The notes: generated by a model from the sequence alone, not told the origin. A stretch of 64,000 bases of DNA from Planctomycetota bacterium (GCA_019456255.1 VRUG01000003.1:124001-188000); one strand, 5' to 3'; positions 47,641 to 55,031 are shown, counted from the first letter of the stretch. Numbers and translations: made by a program.

Positions 47641-48870
47641 TTAGATTCCACCGTGGATGATCCAGCGGTCCGGATGCATTTCATCTTCTCCACATCTTGC
47701 TTTTACAGAACCGAATTTCCGTATGGTTTTTTCCCCATCTCCACTAATCGATTCTACTTCGCAGGCAACACTAAAGCTATGCGGACCGCATATAGGATAT
47801 GGCTTTGCAGGCCCAACCGAAATGATTGCGGCAACATTAAGCCAACCAAAATATTCTTTTGTTTTTTCTCCGGATATACCGGAGAATATCAAGCCAGCTT
47901 TTGGGTAGTCCTTGTCAATCAAAGCCTGAAAAAACTGACGAACCGTCTCTACCGCAGCTTCCTCGTAACTCATCTCGCCTTGGGCAATACCGATAAGTTG
48001 ATTGAGTTGGTCGAGCACTGTTACATCTTCGGGTATTTCATCTTTAAGAGAAAACATCTTTTCATCTATCGAAACATTGTAGTCATAAAATTCGGTTGTC
48101 AAATCCAACACATCCTGATTCTTTTCAATGCGGTAATATTCGATATGAGTAATTAGATCTGTTGCTTGATTTATGTAGTAAATTTCCTTTTTGGGTTTGC
48201 TTTTATAAGTCACCGTTATAGTAGCGAGTTTTTGCTTTTCCTGTGGTTCTTGTATATCTATCTCAACCGTACCTGCCTTTTGGTTTTCGAGAAGTTTTTT
48301 CATAACTAATTTAGGCTGGGACTGCTCCAAAAGACTTAGCATCCACCCTTCAATTCTCTTACTTTGAAAAATAAGGTAGCTATGTTTCCTCTTAAACCAC
48401 AGCTCTGCCTTTTCAGGCGTCCACGTAGCAAGTTTTGCACCATCTTCAGGTTGAAAATGTTCAGGCAGATAGTATCTTGCATTTGTGATATTACCCTGTT
48501 CGTCCGATTTAATCCAAAATTCCAGAGGTTCTTCTTGCGTCGCCTTGAACTGCCTTACTTGTAAAAATCGAACTTTGTTATAAGCGGCAATTACACGCTC
48601 AATTCCAAATGCCGTAGATACGGACCTGTCTAAAAACATTATTGATAACATCACTGCGAGTATCACCATCGCAGCTGTTGAAAATCTTGTTATTCTGCTT
48701 CGCATAATTTTTCTCCATATATCAGGCCGGTGAACTGGCTTTGATTTTTTAGGTTTTAACTGTCCGTCAAGCATCTTGCTAAAAGCAATGCGTTCAGATT
48801 CACTAACACCTTCAGGGGCGATGCCATCCGCCTTCAACAGTCCTTCAAATAGTTTCCTGTTATTATCCAT
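47641..48870 (-). CDS. Anti-sigma-like membrane protein with large extracytoplasmic domain
   Basis: 409 aa from the ATG at 48870, with GGAGAG 6 nt upstream; an earlier start at 48954 would run far into the sigma gene. The short N-terminal cytoplasmic part (about residues 1-65) contains FEGLLKADGIAPEGVSESE and a basic stretch. TM is at about residues 65-83 (FSTAAMVILAVMLSIMF), then a long periplasmic part. I see no zinc-binding HxxxCxxC motif of ZAS anti-sigmas. The start overlaps the end of the sigma-factor gene by 8 nt, so the two are made in step, and the role as its anti-sigma factor is inferred from that. The periplasmic part resembles outer-membrane-lipoprotein-sorting-like folds of planctomycete proteins, with low certainty. 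Confidence 0.7.
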   Translation of the reverse strand: MDNNRKLFEGLLKADGIAPEGVSESERIAFSKMLDGQLKPKKSKPVHRPDIWRKIMRSRITRFSTAAMVILAVMLSIMFLDRSVSTAFGIERVIAAYNKVRFLQVRQFKATQEEPLEFWIKSDEQGNITNARYYLPEHFQPEDGAKLATWTPEKAELWFKRKHSYLIFQSKRIEGWMLSLLEQSQPKLVMKKLLENQKAGTVEIDIQEPQEKQKLATITVTYKSKPKKEIYYINQATDLITHIEYYRIEKNQDVLDLTTEFYDYNVSIDEKMFSLKDEIPEDVTVLDQLNQLIGIAQGEMSYEEAAVETVRQFFQALIDKDYPKAGLIFSGISGEKTKEYFGWLNVAAIISVGPAKPYPICGPHSFSVACEVESISGDGEKTIRKFGSVKARCGEDEMHPDRWIIHGGI

Positions 48871-49402
48871 TTTGACTCTCCATTTCTTTACGAAGAGATT
48901 GCTTTGCGTAAAATATCCGTGACCGGACAGTTCCAATACTGCAATCAACAACATCTGCTATCGATTGATAAGACATCTGCTCAATGAAGCATAGTGTTAA
49001 CACTTCTCTATGATGGTCTTTCAGTTTATTCAGCGCACGGTGTAACTTCTTAGCGTCATTTGCATCGAAGGTCGGCTCATCATTGCCTGATACGGGAAGT
49101 TCATCTTCTTCCGGCAGTCTGACAAACCTGTCTTTGCGCCTGAAACCATCATAAACCTTATTCCTTGCGATACGGTACAACCAGACTGCAAAGGACCGAG
49201 CATCTTTCAACTTATCTATTTTCTTAAAGACGGTAAGCCAAATCTCCTGGCTGATATCATCAGCCTTGCTGCCGTCACCATCCAGACGACGGACATAATA
49301 TTTCAGCCGAGGATGATATATCTCGAACAGTTCTTCAAAAGCTGCTCTCTCACCGTCCATACAGCGATGCACTATCTTTTCCAGCTGTTTCTCAAAATCC
49401 AT
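48863..49402 (-). CDS. ECF-type RNA polymerase sigma factor
   Basis: 179 aa from the ATG at 49402 (AAAGG upstream); in-frame ATGs at 49408 and 49447 are alternatives. Region 2 is at about residues 10-85, with DDISQEIWLTVFKKI and FAVWLYRIARNKVYDGFRRK (the -10 recognition helix). Region 4 is at about 115-175, with HREVLTLCFIEQMSYQSIADV and GTVRSRIFYAKQSLRK (the -35 helix-turn-helix). ECF sigmas direct polymerase to stress or envelope regulons. The next gene overlaps its stop and is probably its anti-sigma. Confidence 0.93.
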   Translation of the reverse strand: MDFEKQLEKIVHRCMDGERAAFEELFEIYHPRLKYYVRRLDGDGSKADDISQEIWLTVFKKIDKLKDARSFAVWLYRIARNKVYDGFRRKDRFVRLPEEDELPVSGNDEPTFDANDAKKLHRALNKLKDHHREVLTLCFIEQMSYQSIADVVDCSIGTVRSRIFYAKQSLRKEMESQNG

Positions 49403-49655
49403 ATACATCCTTTGACGGAACCGCCAAAAATCAAAAACTAGCTTCAAAAAAAGCCCTGACGCTCAAATATTAAGGGAGCGACTAACTTTTGACGCTGGCG
49501 TCCCTTTGAAATCTTTCCCGTATCATTAGGTAAAGACGCAATTTGACCGGATTAGTTCAAATATGTTGCAATTTGTTGGATTTTAGCACATTCCACCCCA
49601 AAAAGCATGAAAAAGGCTCCGAATCCATCCCGGTTACTTGTCCCCACTTGTCCCC

Positions 49656-49717
49656 ATGTTAAGATTTATTCCATAAATCTATGGGGATGTTAAGATTTAT
49701 TCCATAAATCTATGGGG
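49656..49717. repeat. Perfect tandem duplication, 31 bp x 2, each with an internal hairpin
   Basis: Two identical 31-bp units (49656-49686 and 49687-49717) lie head to tail. Each contains AGATTTAT-TCC-ATAAATCT, a perfect stem of 8 with a 3-nt loop, and ends in ATGGGG. Exact identity suggests a recent duplication, slippage, or a maintained pair of protein-binding sites. Confidence 0.85.
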
Positions 49718-49832
49718 AGCCTCGACCCTCCACGGGACACCTGACGGTGCTGTTCTTTTTAATGCCGTTTTATTTTCGCCTTTAGGTTTAGCCCTGTCAT
49801 TTTATGACGGGGTTGCTTTTACGCCCTTTGTC

Positions 49833-49915
49833 ATTCCGTGCTTGACACGGAATCCATCCCGGCTAGCCCTGCCGCTTGCGGCAGGGGGGCTGTCATTCCT
49901 AACTTGTGCAGGAAT
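49833..49915. repeat. Cluster of three REP-like inverted repeats
   Basis: ATTCCGTG/CACGGAAT (49833-49840, 49846-49853); CCCTGCCGC/GCGGCAGGG (49867-49875, 49878-49886); ATTCCT/AGGAAT (49895-49900, 49910-49915). They share the GTCATTCC start and GGAATCC end with the elements at 44521-44641. The word GAATCCATCCCGG also occurs near 49620 and 49851. Confidence 0.65.
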
Positions 49916-49956
49916 CCACAAATATTCAACTCCCGTTTGCGACACGAAATGCGCAT

Positions 49957-49991
49957 AAAAAAAGGCTGGAAGTTATATGTCACTACCAGCC
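49957..49991 (-). terminator. Intrinsic terminator after the 56-codon ORF
   Basis: On the minus strand GGCTGG (49991-49986) pairs with CCAGCC (49969-49964), followed by seven T (49963-49957). It begins 14 nt after the stop codon at 50005. Confidence 0.65.
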
Positions 49992-50004
49992 CAATATAGA
50001 GTAT

Positions 50005-50175
50005 CTACCGTCCCATATAGGCAACAGCAGTTAAGCAAACAAAACCAACAAACACAACGGACCCCAACCAGGATAAGCCAATAAAATACAAAGATGTGAA
50101 ATTACCAAATTCCGATACTGCGAGACTGTCACGCAATGATAAAGAAAAACCTATCCTCAAGGGTTGTGGCTTCAT
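50005..50175 (-). CDS. Putative 56-aa single-membrane-span protein
   Basis: A short open frame, ATG at 50175 to TAG at 50005. The product starts M-K-P-Q-P-L-R-I-G-F, has a polar middle and then one hydrophobic span (about residues 29-53, including FIGLSWLGSVVFVGFVCL), ending Y-M-G-R. A promoter (50235-50262) about 53 nt upstream of the start and an intrinsic terminator 14 nt after the stop frame it exactly, which argues for a real transcription unit. Against it: there is no clear Shine-Dalgarno box, only a stop just upstream and a weak TTG alternative. It could instead be a small RNA. No family recognised. Confidence 0.45.
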   Translation of the reverse strand: MKPQPLRIGFSLSLRDSLAVSEFGNFTSLYFIGLSWLGSVVFVGFVCLTAVAYMGR

Positions 50176-50234
50176 AATCAACTGAGGCTATCGTAATATT
50201 GCCATTCCTCTCGAAATCCCAACTACATCATAAC

Positions 50235-50262
50235 ATTTTAAGGGATTTACGCGATTTGTCAA
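50235..50262 (-). promoter_or_regulatory. Promoter of the 56-codon ORF
   Basis: On the minus strand TTGACA (50262-50257), a 16-nt spacer and TAAAAT (50240-50235). Perfect -35 and 5/6 -10 match. The predicted start is near 50228. Confidence 0.55.
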
Positions 50263-50354
50263 GGAAATTATGGGACGATAAAAATTTTTAACATTCCCCC
50301 AAATCCCCAAAACCGATGTAACAGCAACAACATACACCAAAAACACCAACCGAA

Positions 50355-50774
50355 TCAGCCCTGTTTTTTATACACTTCGTCCGGGTCATAGACCTTTTCT
50401 GCGATAAATTCCAAATCACTCGCGCTGCCAGCCTTCAATCCGCGATAAAAACACGATTGATAGCCGACGTGACATTGACCCGAATCTACCGCCACTTTCA
50501 AAACGATACAATCCTGGTCGCAATCGATTAATAGCTGCTCAACCTTCTGCACATGACCGCTTTCCTCACCCTTTTTCCACAGTTTCTTCCGGCTTCTGCT
50601 GTAATATGTCGCCTTACCGCTCGATATCGTCAAGGCCAACGCCTCTTTATTCATATAAGCTACCATCAAAACCGCACCGGTCTTAGCGTCCTGAGCGACA
50701 GCGGTAATTAACCCGTCACTACCGAATTTAGGTTTAAATTCCAAACCCTGCTCGATTTCTTTATTAGCTGACAT
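50355..50774 (-). CDS. hisI: Phosphoribosyl-AMP cyclohydrolase
   Basis: 139 aa, HisI alone without a fused HisE. It opens the purine ring of PR-AMP in histidine synthesis. Motifs: VLMVAYMNKEALALTISSGKATYYSRSR, W-KKGEESGHVQ, the metal-binding DCDQDCIVLKV (Asp-x-Asp-x-Asp type with Cys) and GQCHVGYQSCFYR with the zinc Cys residues. GGAG lies 9 nt upstream of the ATG. Other his genes are not nearby. Confidence 0.96.
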   Translation of the reverse strand: MSANKEIEQGLEFKPKFGSDGLITAVAQDAKTGAVLMVAYMNKEALALTISSGKATYYSRSRKKLWKKGEESGHVQKVEQLLIDCDQDCIVLKVAVDSGQCHVGYQSCFYRGLKAGSASDLEFIAEKVYDPDEVYKKQG

Positions 50775-51109
50775 CTAAATTATCTCCTATTTCTTTATAC
50801 TAAAACATCTTGCCAATACCCCTTTTAACCATTATTACCACTCAACACAAGCCTTTTTAAGCCGATAATTCATAACATCCCTGAGACCTCAAAATCGCGG
50901 TTTCCCGAAAAATCTTCGACCCCAGTGCCATACCGTTGTCACAGGTGCTCGTTCATGCTTGACGTTCCAAAGCCGCGACTTCACAATCAGGGTTCATCAA
51001 GATTAGCGGGAGATTTTATAAAAACATGGGATTTGGGGACTCTGTTGTCCTAAACAAGGTTAGGTGGTCTGATTTGTAATCGGACGCCATTTATGAAAGG
51101 AGCTTTATT
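50775..51109. other. Intergenic leader region of the RiPP locus
   Basis: No gene seen. It must hold promoters for hisI (minus) and for the precursor peptide (plus). A weak candidate for the latter is at 50959-50987. The last 30 nt carry an AAGGAG ribosome site. Confidence 0.5.
50959..50987 (+). promoter_or_regulatory. Possible promoter of the RiPP precursor
   Basis: TTGACG (50959-50964), a 17-nt spacer and CACAAT (50982-50987). The -35 is good and the -10 has only 4/6 matches. It would give a leader of about 115 nt. Confidence 0.3.
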
Positions 51110-51406
51110 ATGGCTAAAAGAAAAACTACAAAAAAAACAAGAGGTAAAATGCGATCTGCTTTTAATTTCAAAAGTATGATAAAAAAGGACAATATTTTGC
51201 TCTTAGAGTTATTGGAGAGCCCGATAAAGACTTTGAGAAACCGCGATATTCTGTGTGACCAAAAGATGATCAATAACCTTAACAAGGTGCGTGACAATAT
51301 AATTGAACGTGCCAAGGCTGTATTCATCGAGTCCGGTTTTGTTAAAGATAGTACTATGGGATGTCAGGGATGTCAGGGATGCCAGGGCTGCCAAGGCTGC
51401 AGCTAA
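51110..51406 (+). CDS. Putative RiPP precursor peptide with C-terminal (GCQ)4-GCS core
   Basis: 98 aa. The basic N-terminus (residues 1-16) and a helical leader (about 20-78: LLELLESPIKTLRNRDIL, INNLNKVRDNIIERAKAVF) are followed by the core MGCQGCQGCQGCQGCS, with Cys85, 88, 91, 94 and 97 at strict 3-residue spacing. Only one other Cys (49) is present. At DNA level the core is a 9-nt tandem repeat with silent third-base drift (GGA TGT CAG changing to GGC TGC CAA), so the protein pattern is held by selection. AAGGAG stands 7 nt before the ATG. A radical SAM enzyme gene follows at 51564. The inferred product is a thioether- or otherwise cross-linked Cys-rich peptide. I do not recognise a named family. 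No peptidase or exporter is adjacent. Confidence 0.8.
   Translation: MAKRKTTKKTRGKMRSAFNFKSMIKKDNILLLELLESPIKTLRNRDILCDQKMINNLNKVRDNIIERAKAVFIESGFVKDSTMGCQGCQGCQGCQGCS
51357..51403 (+). repeat. 9-bp tandem repeat encoding the GCQ core
   Basis: Five consecutive units of the form GGN TGY CAR encode Gly-Cys-Gln, the last one ending Gly-Cys-Ser. The units differ only at synonymous third positions and in the final Ser codon. Repeats like this easily gain or lose units, so core length may vary between strains. Confidence 0.85.
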
Positions 51407-51438
51407 GCAGAGTAAAATAATCCTATTTATATCGCAAT

Positions 51439-51464
51439 ATATACGCTGCAAAGCAGTCGTATAT
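51439..51464 (+). promoter_or_regulatory. Intercistronic stem-loop between precursor and radical SAM genes
   Basis: The left arm ATATACGCTGC (51439-51449) pairs with the right arm GCAG plus CGTATAT (51453-51464) across an AAA loop, 11 bp with one bulged T. There is no long T-run, so it is more likely an RNA-stabilising or partial-attenuation element than a full terminator. Such a stem would keep precursor mRNA more abundant than enzyme mRNA, an arrangement often seen in RiPP operons. Confidence 0.6.
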
Positions 51465-51563
51465 TTAAAGTTATGCGTAGTTTAACAGCAAGCGGACAGG
51501 CAATGCTTGGTGCTGTTCTTGTGGATAAGTACCGGTCTATTTTGGAAACAAAGGAATAAAAAA

Positions 51564-52697
51564 ATGACAAATATCATTACCCCAATACTTGCACAATGGG
51601 ACATTACAAAAGGGTGTAACTTTACCTGTCCATTTTGTCTGTCAAATAGCGGGAAAGAAGCCAAAGATGAATTGGACTTTAAACAAGCACGTATTGTTGT
51701 TGATAAGTTGCACGCAGGTGGAGTACTATTTCTTCGAATTTTGGGTGGAGAACCTTTTTACCGTAAAGATATGCTAAAAATAATGCGATATGCCGTCAAC
51801 AAAGGATTGTTGATGACCTTTAGTACAAATGGCTCTCTGGTTACAGAGGAAACAGCTAAAACACTGAAAGAAATTCAAGATAATATCAGTTATTTCCAAA
51901 TTAGCCTCTATGGAACTAACCAACATTTTTATCAGGATTTTACAAATAATCCTAGGGGCTTCGAGTTAGTTGAACGAGGAATAAAATGTTTGAAGAAATA
52001 TGATTTAAATCCTTATATATTTTGGGTACTCACTGTTGAAAATATAAACCAACTGGAAGCGGCATATCAACTTACCAAAAAATGGGAACTACCCACGCTT
52101 AGAATTTCTTTAAAACTTAATCTGGGCAGAGGAGAAAAAAAATGCGGTGGTGATTCTGTGAAAAATACCAATTTATGGACTCAAGCTATTGAAAAACTTT
52201 TATTATTGAAAAGTTTCGTAGACAAACATAAAACGCCAACCGTGCAATTACATGCTCGACCTTTTTTAGGTGAATATTTATACAAACTCACAGGTTTACC
52301 TTACTTTTACATCCCTTGCAAGGCGGCAACTACTATGTTGTACGTAGATTCAGAGGGGAAATGCAGCCCGTGTCCATTCGGGTGTTTTATGCCACAATCA
52401 TATTCTTCATCATTGGATTTTAATGGAAGTGCGTTGAGTTTATTAGAATATGGAATAGACGATATTTGGCAATCCGAATTGTTTCAATCCTATAGAAAGC
52501 TTAAGAGCCCTGAATTGAATCCTAAAGAAATGAATACGAGTTGCCCACATTACAAGTCAGAGAATTGTGCTCCATGCGTATTTACTCCCTGCCTTTGTAA
52601 ATCAACTATCCAAATGATAAAAGCGGGCCATGTAGGTTTCAACCCGTCTCATAAACTAAATAAACGGCGAAGGCAGGCAACCAGTTGCCTTGCATAA
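51564..52697 (+). CDS. Radical SAM enzyme with Cys-rich SPASM-like C-terminus (RiPP maturase)
   Basis: 377 aa from the ATG at 51564, with AAGGAAT upstream; an in-frame TTG at 51507 adds a poor N-terminus. The 4Fe-4S/SAM motif Cys18-x3-Cys22-x2-Cys25 (KGCNFTCPFCLS) opens the barrel. LRILGGEPF is the SAM-contacting GGE-type motif, and FSTNGSLV follows. After the barrel (about residues 1-255) comes a Cys-rich tail: Cys in FYIPCKAATT, CSPCPFGC, TSCPHYKSENCAPCVFTPCLC, enough for one or two auxiliary clusters of SPASM/twitch type. Such enzymes install thioether or carbon-carbon links in peptides. Partner by position: the GCQ-repeat precursor. AT-rich and unlike its neighbours in codon use, so transfer is likely. 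Confidence 0.88.
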   Translation: MTNIITPILAQWDITKGCNFTCPFCLSNSGKEAKDELDFKQARIVVDKLHAGGVLFLRILGGEPFYRKDMLKIMRYAVNKGLLMTFSTNGSLVTEETAKTLKEIQDNISYFQISLYGTNQHFYQDFTNNPRGFELVERGIKCLKKYDLNPYIFWVLTVENINQLEAAYQLTKKWELPTLRISLKLNLGRGEKKCGGDSVKNTNLWTQAIEKLLLLKSFVDKHKTPTVQLHARPFLGEYLYKLTGLPYFYIPCKAATTMLYVDSEGKCSPCPFGCFMPQSYSSSLDFNGSALSLLEYGIDDIWQSELFQSYRKLKSPELNPKEMNTSCPHYKSENCAPCVFTPCLCKSTIQMIKAGHVGFNPSHKLNKRRRQATSCLA

Positions 52698-53000
52698 TTG
52701 TGCTGTAGCATACGCAATAGTGATAAACCAGAGGCGCAAAGCAAAGAAGCTTTGACGATATTGGGGGGCTCGGGGTATTAGAAAAATAAACTTGCATTAG
52801 GCTATCTAACTTATCATTAGACCGCAATTGTTATATGCTGTGATGGAAACTGGAACACGCCGTAAAAAAACCGTGACTAATGTTGTAAAACTTGTCCTGC
52901 AATTAAACCAAAATATAGATAAAACTCTAAACAAAAACAAAAAAAACCTGTTAGGCTGTCCGATTCAGCGTTAGACCCCAAGTATGAGAGGAATTGTGCT
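52698..53000. other. Intergenic stretch after the radical SAM gene
   Basis: No gene seen. AT-rich, with a CAAAG/CTTTG mini-stem near 52741 and GTTAGGC and GTTAGAC words at about 52955 and 52972. AGAGG precedes the lipoprotein start. The GTTAGAC words resemble integron attC half-sites, but I found no convincing full attC structure. Confidence 0.5.
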
Positions 53001-53762
53001 ATGGCGAAATTTTCGACAAAATACACATTTATGAGAAAATGGGACCTTCTGGAAGTTATTATGATTTTTGTATTTTGTGCAGGTTTGTCTGGATGTGCTG
53101 AGCACGACCTTAATAACGCAAAAAGGCTGAATACAGTCACTGCTTATAATAATTTCATGGAAAAATATCCACATTATCGTTATCACGCTTTGTTACGCGA
53201 AGCTCGAAAATTGAGAGAACCTTTGTTGTGGGAAGAAGCTAAAAAGGAAAATACAATTGCAAGCTTTGATAATTATCTTGAAGAATATAGGACAGGAAAA
53301 TTCGCATTAGAAGCCAAACAAAGAAAAGAGCTGTTGGTGTGCGAATATGTAAAACAAAAAAATACTCTTGAAGATTACTTTTCATATTTAAAACTTTATC
53401 CTGAAGGAAAGTGTGCTCCAGAAGAGATACGTTTGATTGTGCAGTTAAGTAGCCCAAGCGAGGAAAAACGCAATGAGGCAGTTGATTTACTATCTAAATT
53501 AGGTGAAGAATTAACCCAAGCTGTAATTGAAGAAATAATAAAGATAATGAGACACGGTATAGAGAGTTGGTCAAAGCGCCTTTATAGAAGTGGTCATTGT
53601 ACATGGTATGAGAAGACTACTGTCAAAAAATATGCGGCCAAGAGTTTAGTAAATATGAAATCTCAATATGTTACCAATGAGATAGTGAAAGAAGCGAGAA
53701 ATGAGGCAAATAAGGAAAAAACTAAGTACCGTATAACAGATCCAGGATGGATATGTTATTAA
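53001..53762 (+). CDS. Hypothetical lipoprotein with three ~38-aa repeats
   Basis: 253 aa. It has a signal peptide with lipobox LSGC (Cys32). After it, a repeat of about 38 residues occurs three times, anchored by Asn-Thr (44/84/121), then a Tyr or Phe with a following Y-(P) (about 56/96/133) and a small/charged block ending in ALLREARKL, ALEAKQRKEL and APEEIRLIV. The C-terminal part (about 155-253) is helical, HEAT-like (KKYAAKSLVNMKSQYVTNEIV), and contains a Cys near 201 and one in the terminal WICY. Function unknown. The start could also be the Met at residue 11. It lies in the same AT-rich patch as the RiPP genes, 303 nt downstream, but a shared role is unproven. Confidence 0.75.
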   Translation: MAKFSTKYTFMRKWDLLEVIMIFVFCAGLSGCAEHDLNNAKRLNTVTAYNNFMEKYPHYRYHALLREARKLREPLLWEEAKKENTIASFDNYLEEYRTGKFALEAKQRKELLVCEYVKQKNTLEDYFSYLKLYPEGKCAPEEIRLIVQLSSPSEEKRNEAVDLLSKLGEELTQAVIEEIIKIMRHGIESWSKRLYRSGHCTWYEKTTVKKYAAKSLVNMKSQYVTNEIVKEARNEANKEKTKYRITDPGWICY

Positions 53763-53926
53763 TGCTATAGTTGACAGTGGTGTATAAAACTTCATCTGGC
53801 GATTGCGTGCTTTCATCAAATCCAGCTTAAAAGAGACGTATTTAACTCACCTCAATATCTAAAATTTACTATTCCAAAGCCCCCTTTATTTACGATATAA
53901 AGGTAAATCGCTATTGTATTATTCGA

Positions 53927-53955
53927 TTGTCAAAAACTGATTTAAACGTTATCAT
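53927..53955 (+). promoter_or_regulatory. Promoter of the flippase-like/DUF502/lacZ run
   Basis: TTGTCA (53927-53932), a 17-nt spacer and TATCAT (53950-53955). The start near 53962 leaves about 23 nt to the ATG at 53985. Confidence 0.5.
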
Positions 53956-53984
53956 TCAGTCCCTGAGGCTTTTAAGGGCATTAA

Positions 53985-55031
53985 ATGCAGAATAAAAAAA
54001 CTAAAACCCTGTTTCTGTTCCTGCGGCTCGCAGTCGTTGCCGCTGGTATCGTCTTCGTAATCCTCTGGCTAAGACAAAATGACCGATGGCAAAATCTAAA
54101 AGCTATTTTCTCCCAGCTAAACCCGCTCATCTTCGTCGCGGTAGTTATCATCTTCACAATCGCACAATTCATCGTCGCTCTGAGATGGTGGCTCCTCCTA
54201 AGGTCGCAATCAATCTTCATACACCTGACCGCTGCTATAAGACTCCACTTCCTCGGACTCTTCTACAATAACGTCATGCCAAGCTCGCTCGGTGGCGATG
54301 TCATCAGAGCGTGGTATGTCACTCACCACACCGAAAAAAAATTCGAAGCTGCACTAAGCGTCTTTGTCGACAGAATTGTAGGACTCTTTAGCACACTCGC
54401 AATCGCTGTTTTCTTCTACACCGTATTCCTTATACCAGAAGGAAAAAAAATTAACTTCACTGGTAAAGGGGAAATGCTTAAAAAAATAACCGAATACAAG
54501 TCAGCACTTTTAACCCTCCTCGCCGCCTTCGTAATAATAATCGTTGCTCTAAGCGTTATTCCTGCAACCAAAAAAATATTGAAAAAAAGCGCCACTAAAA
54601 CTTGGACACTAACCGCTAAAATCTCAAAAAAAATAAAAAACTCTGCTGTCCTCTACTGCAGCAAACCACTATCGATACTTGCCGTCTTTGCCCTTACCGT
54701 TTTCTTACAGCTTATGGTAATTACTGCTTTCTGGATTCTCGGAAAAGACATCGGCATACTCGCCAGCGCAAAATATTACTATGTCTTCTTCACATTAACA
54801 TGGGTGCTCGGAGCTGTCCCTATCAGTATAGGCGGTGCCGTCATCGTCGAAGGTATACTCGCTTATATGTTCATCAATTTTGCCGGAGTCGAACCCGAAG
54901 CTGCTCTCGCATTGGCACTCTGCCAGAGAATCGTATGGATGTTAACCTCACTGCCAGGCGCCGCTATACACCTCGCCGGTGCACATCTGCCGAAAGATAT
55001 TTCTGTTGACTATCGAAATAACATCAATTAG
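53985..55031 (+). CDS. Lysylphosphatidylglycerol synthase TM-region/flippase-like membrane protein
   Basis: 348 aa with about eight membrane helices. It matches the LPG_synthase_TM (UPF0104/AglD N-terminal) family: LHFLGLFYNNVMPSSLGGDVIRAWYV is the family's hallmark, followed by VFVDRIVGLFSTLAIAVFF and VPISIGGAVIVEGILAYMF. These proteins are thought to move or handle lipid-linked molecules. No synthetase domain follows, so it is not a full MprF. Substrate unknown. Confidence 0.9.
   Translation: MQNKKTKTLFLFLRLAVVAAGIVFVILWLRQNDRWQNLKAIFSQLNPLIFVAVVIIFTIAQFIVALRWWLLLRSQSIFIHLTAAIRLHFLGLFYNNVMPSSLGGDVIRAWYVTHHTEKKFEAALSVFVDRIVGLFSTLAIAVFFYTVFLIPEGKKINFTGKGEMLKKITEYKSALLTLLAAFVIIIVALSVIPATKKILKKSATKTWTLTAKISKKIKNSAVLYCSKPLSILAVFALTVFLQLMVITAFWILGKDIGILASAKYYYVFFTLTWVLGAVPISIGGAVIVEGILAYMFINFAGVEPEAALALALCQRIVWMLTSLPGAAIHLAGAHLPKDISVDYRNNIN

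Larger units (their letters stand above)
49403..50004. other. Repeat-rich intergenic region between the sigma gene and the small ORF
   Basis: No protein gene is supported across this 600-nt stretch. It holds the sigma promoter region (unplaced), a repeated ACTTGTCCCC word (49637-49656), a perfect 31-bp tandem duplication (49656-49717), REP-like hairpins (49833-49915) and the terminator of the small ORF (49957-49991). A short GACGC/GCGTC inverted repeat lies at 49491-49502, upstream of the sigma gene. Confidence 0.6.

Noticed and set aside
49430-49560. ECF-type autoregulated promoter before the sigma gene
   Set aside because: A GGGAAA and a GCGTC word occur on the minus strand, but the match to ECF consensus elements is too loose to call.
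51357-51403. CRISPR-like short tandem repeats
   Set aside because: The 9-nt units have no spacers, lie in frame in a coding sequence and differ at silent positions; they encode the GCQ core.
52797-52985. Possible integron attC site (CTAAC...GTTAGGC...GTTAGAC words before the lipoprotein gene)
   Set aside because: The R'' and R' boxes can be found, but the spacing is long (about 170 nt), the inner arms pair poorly, and there is no second site after the gene and no integrase.
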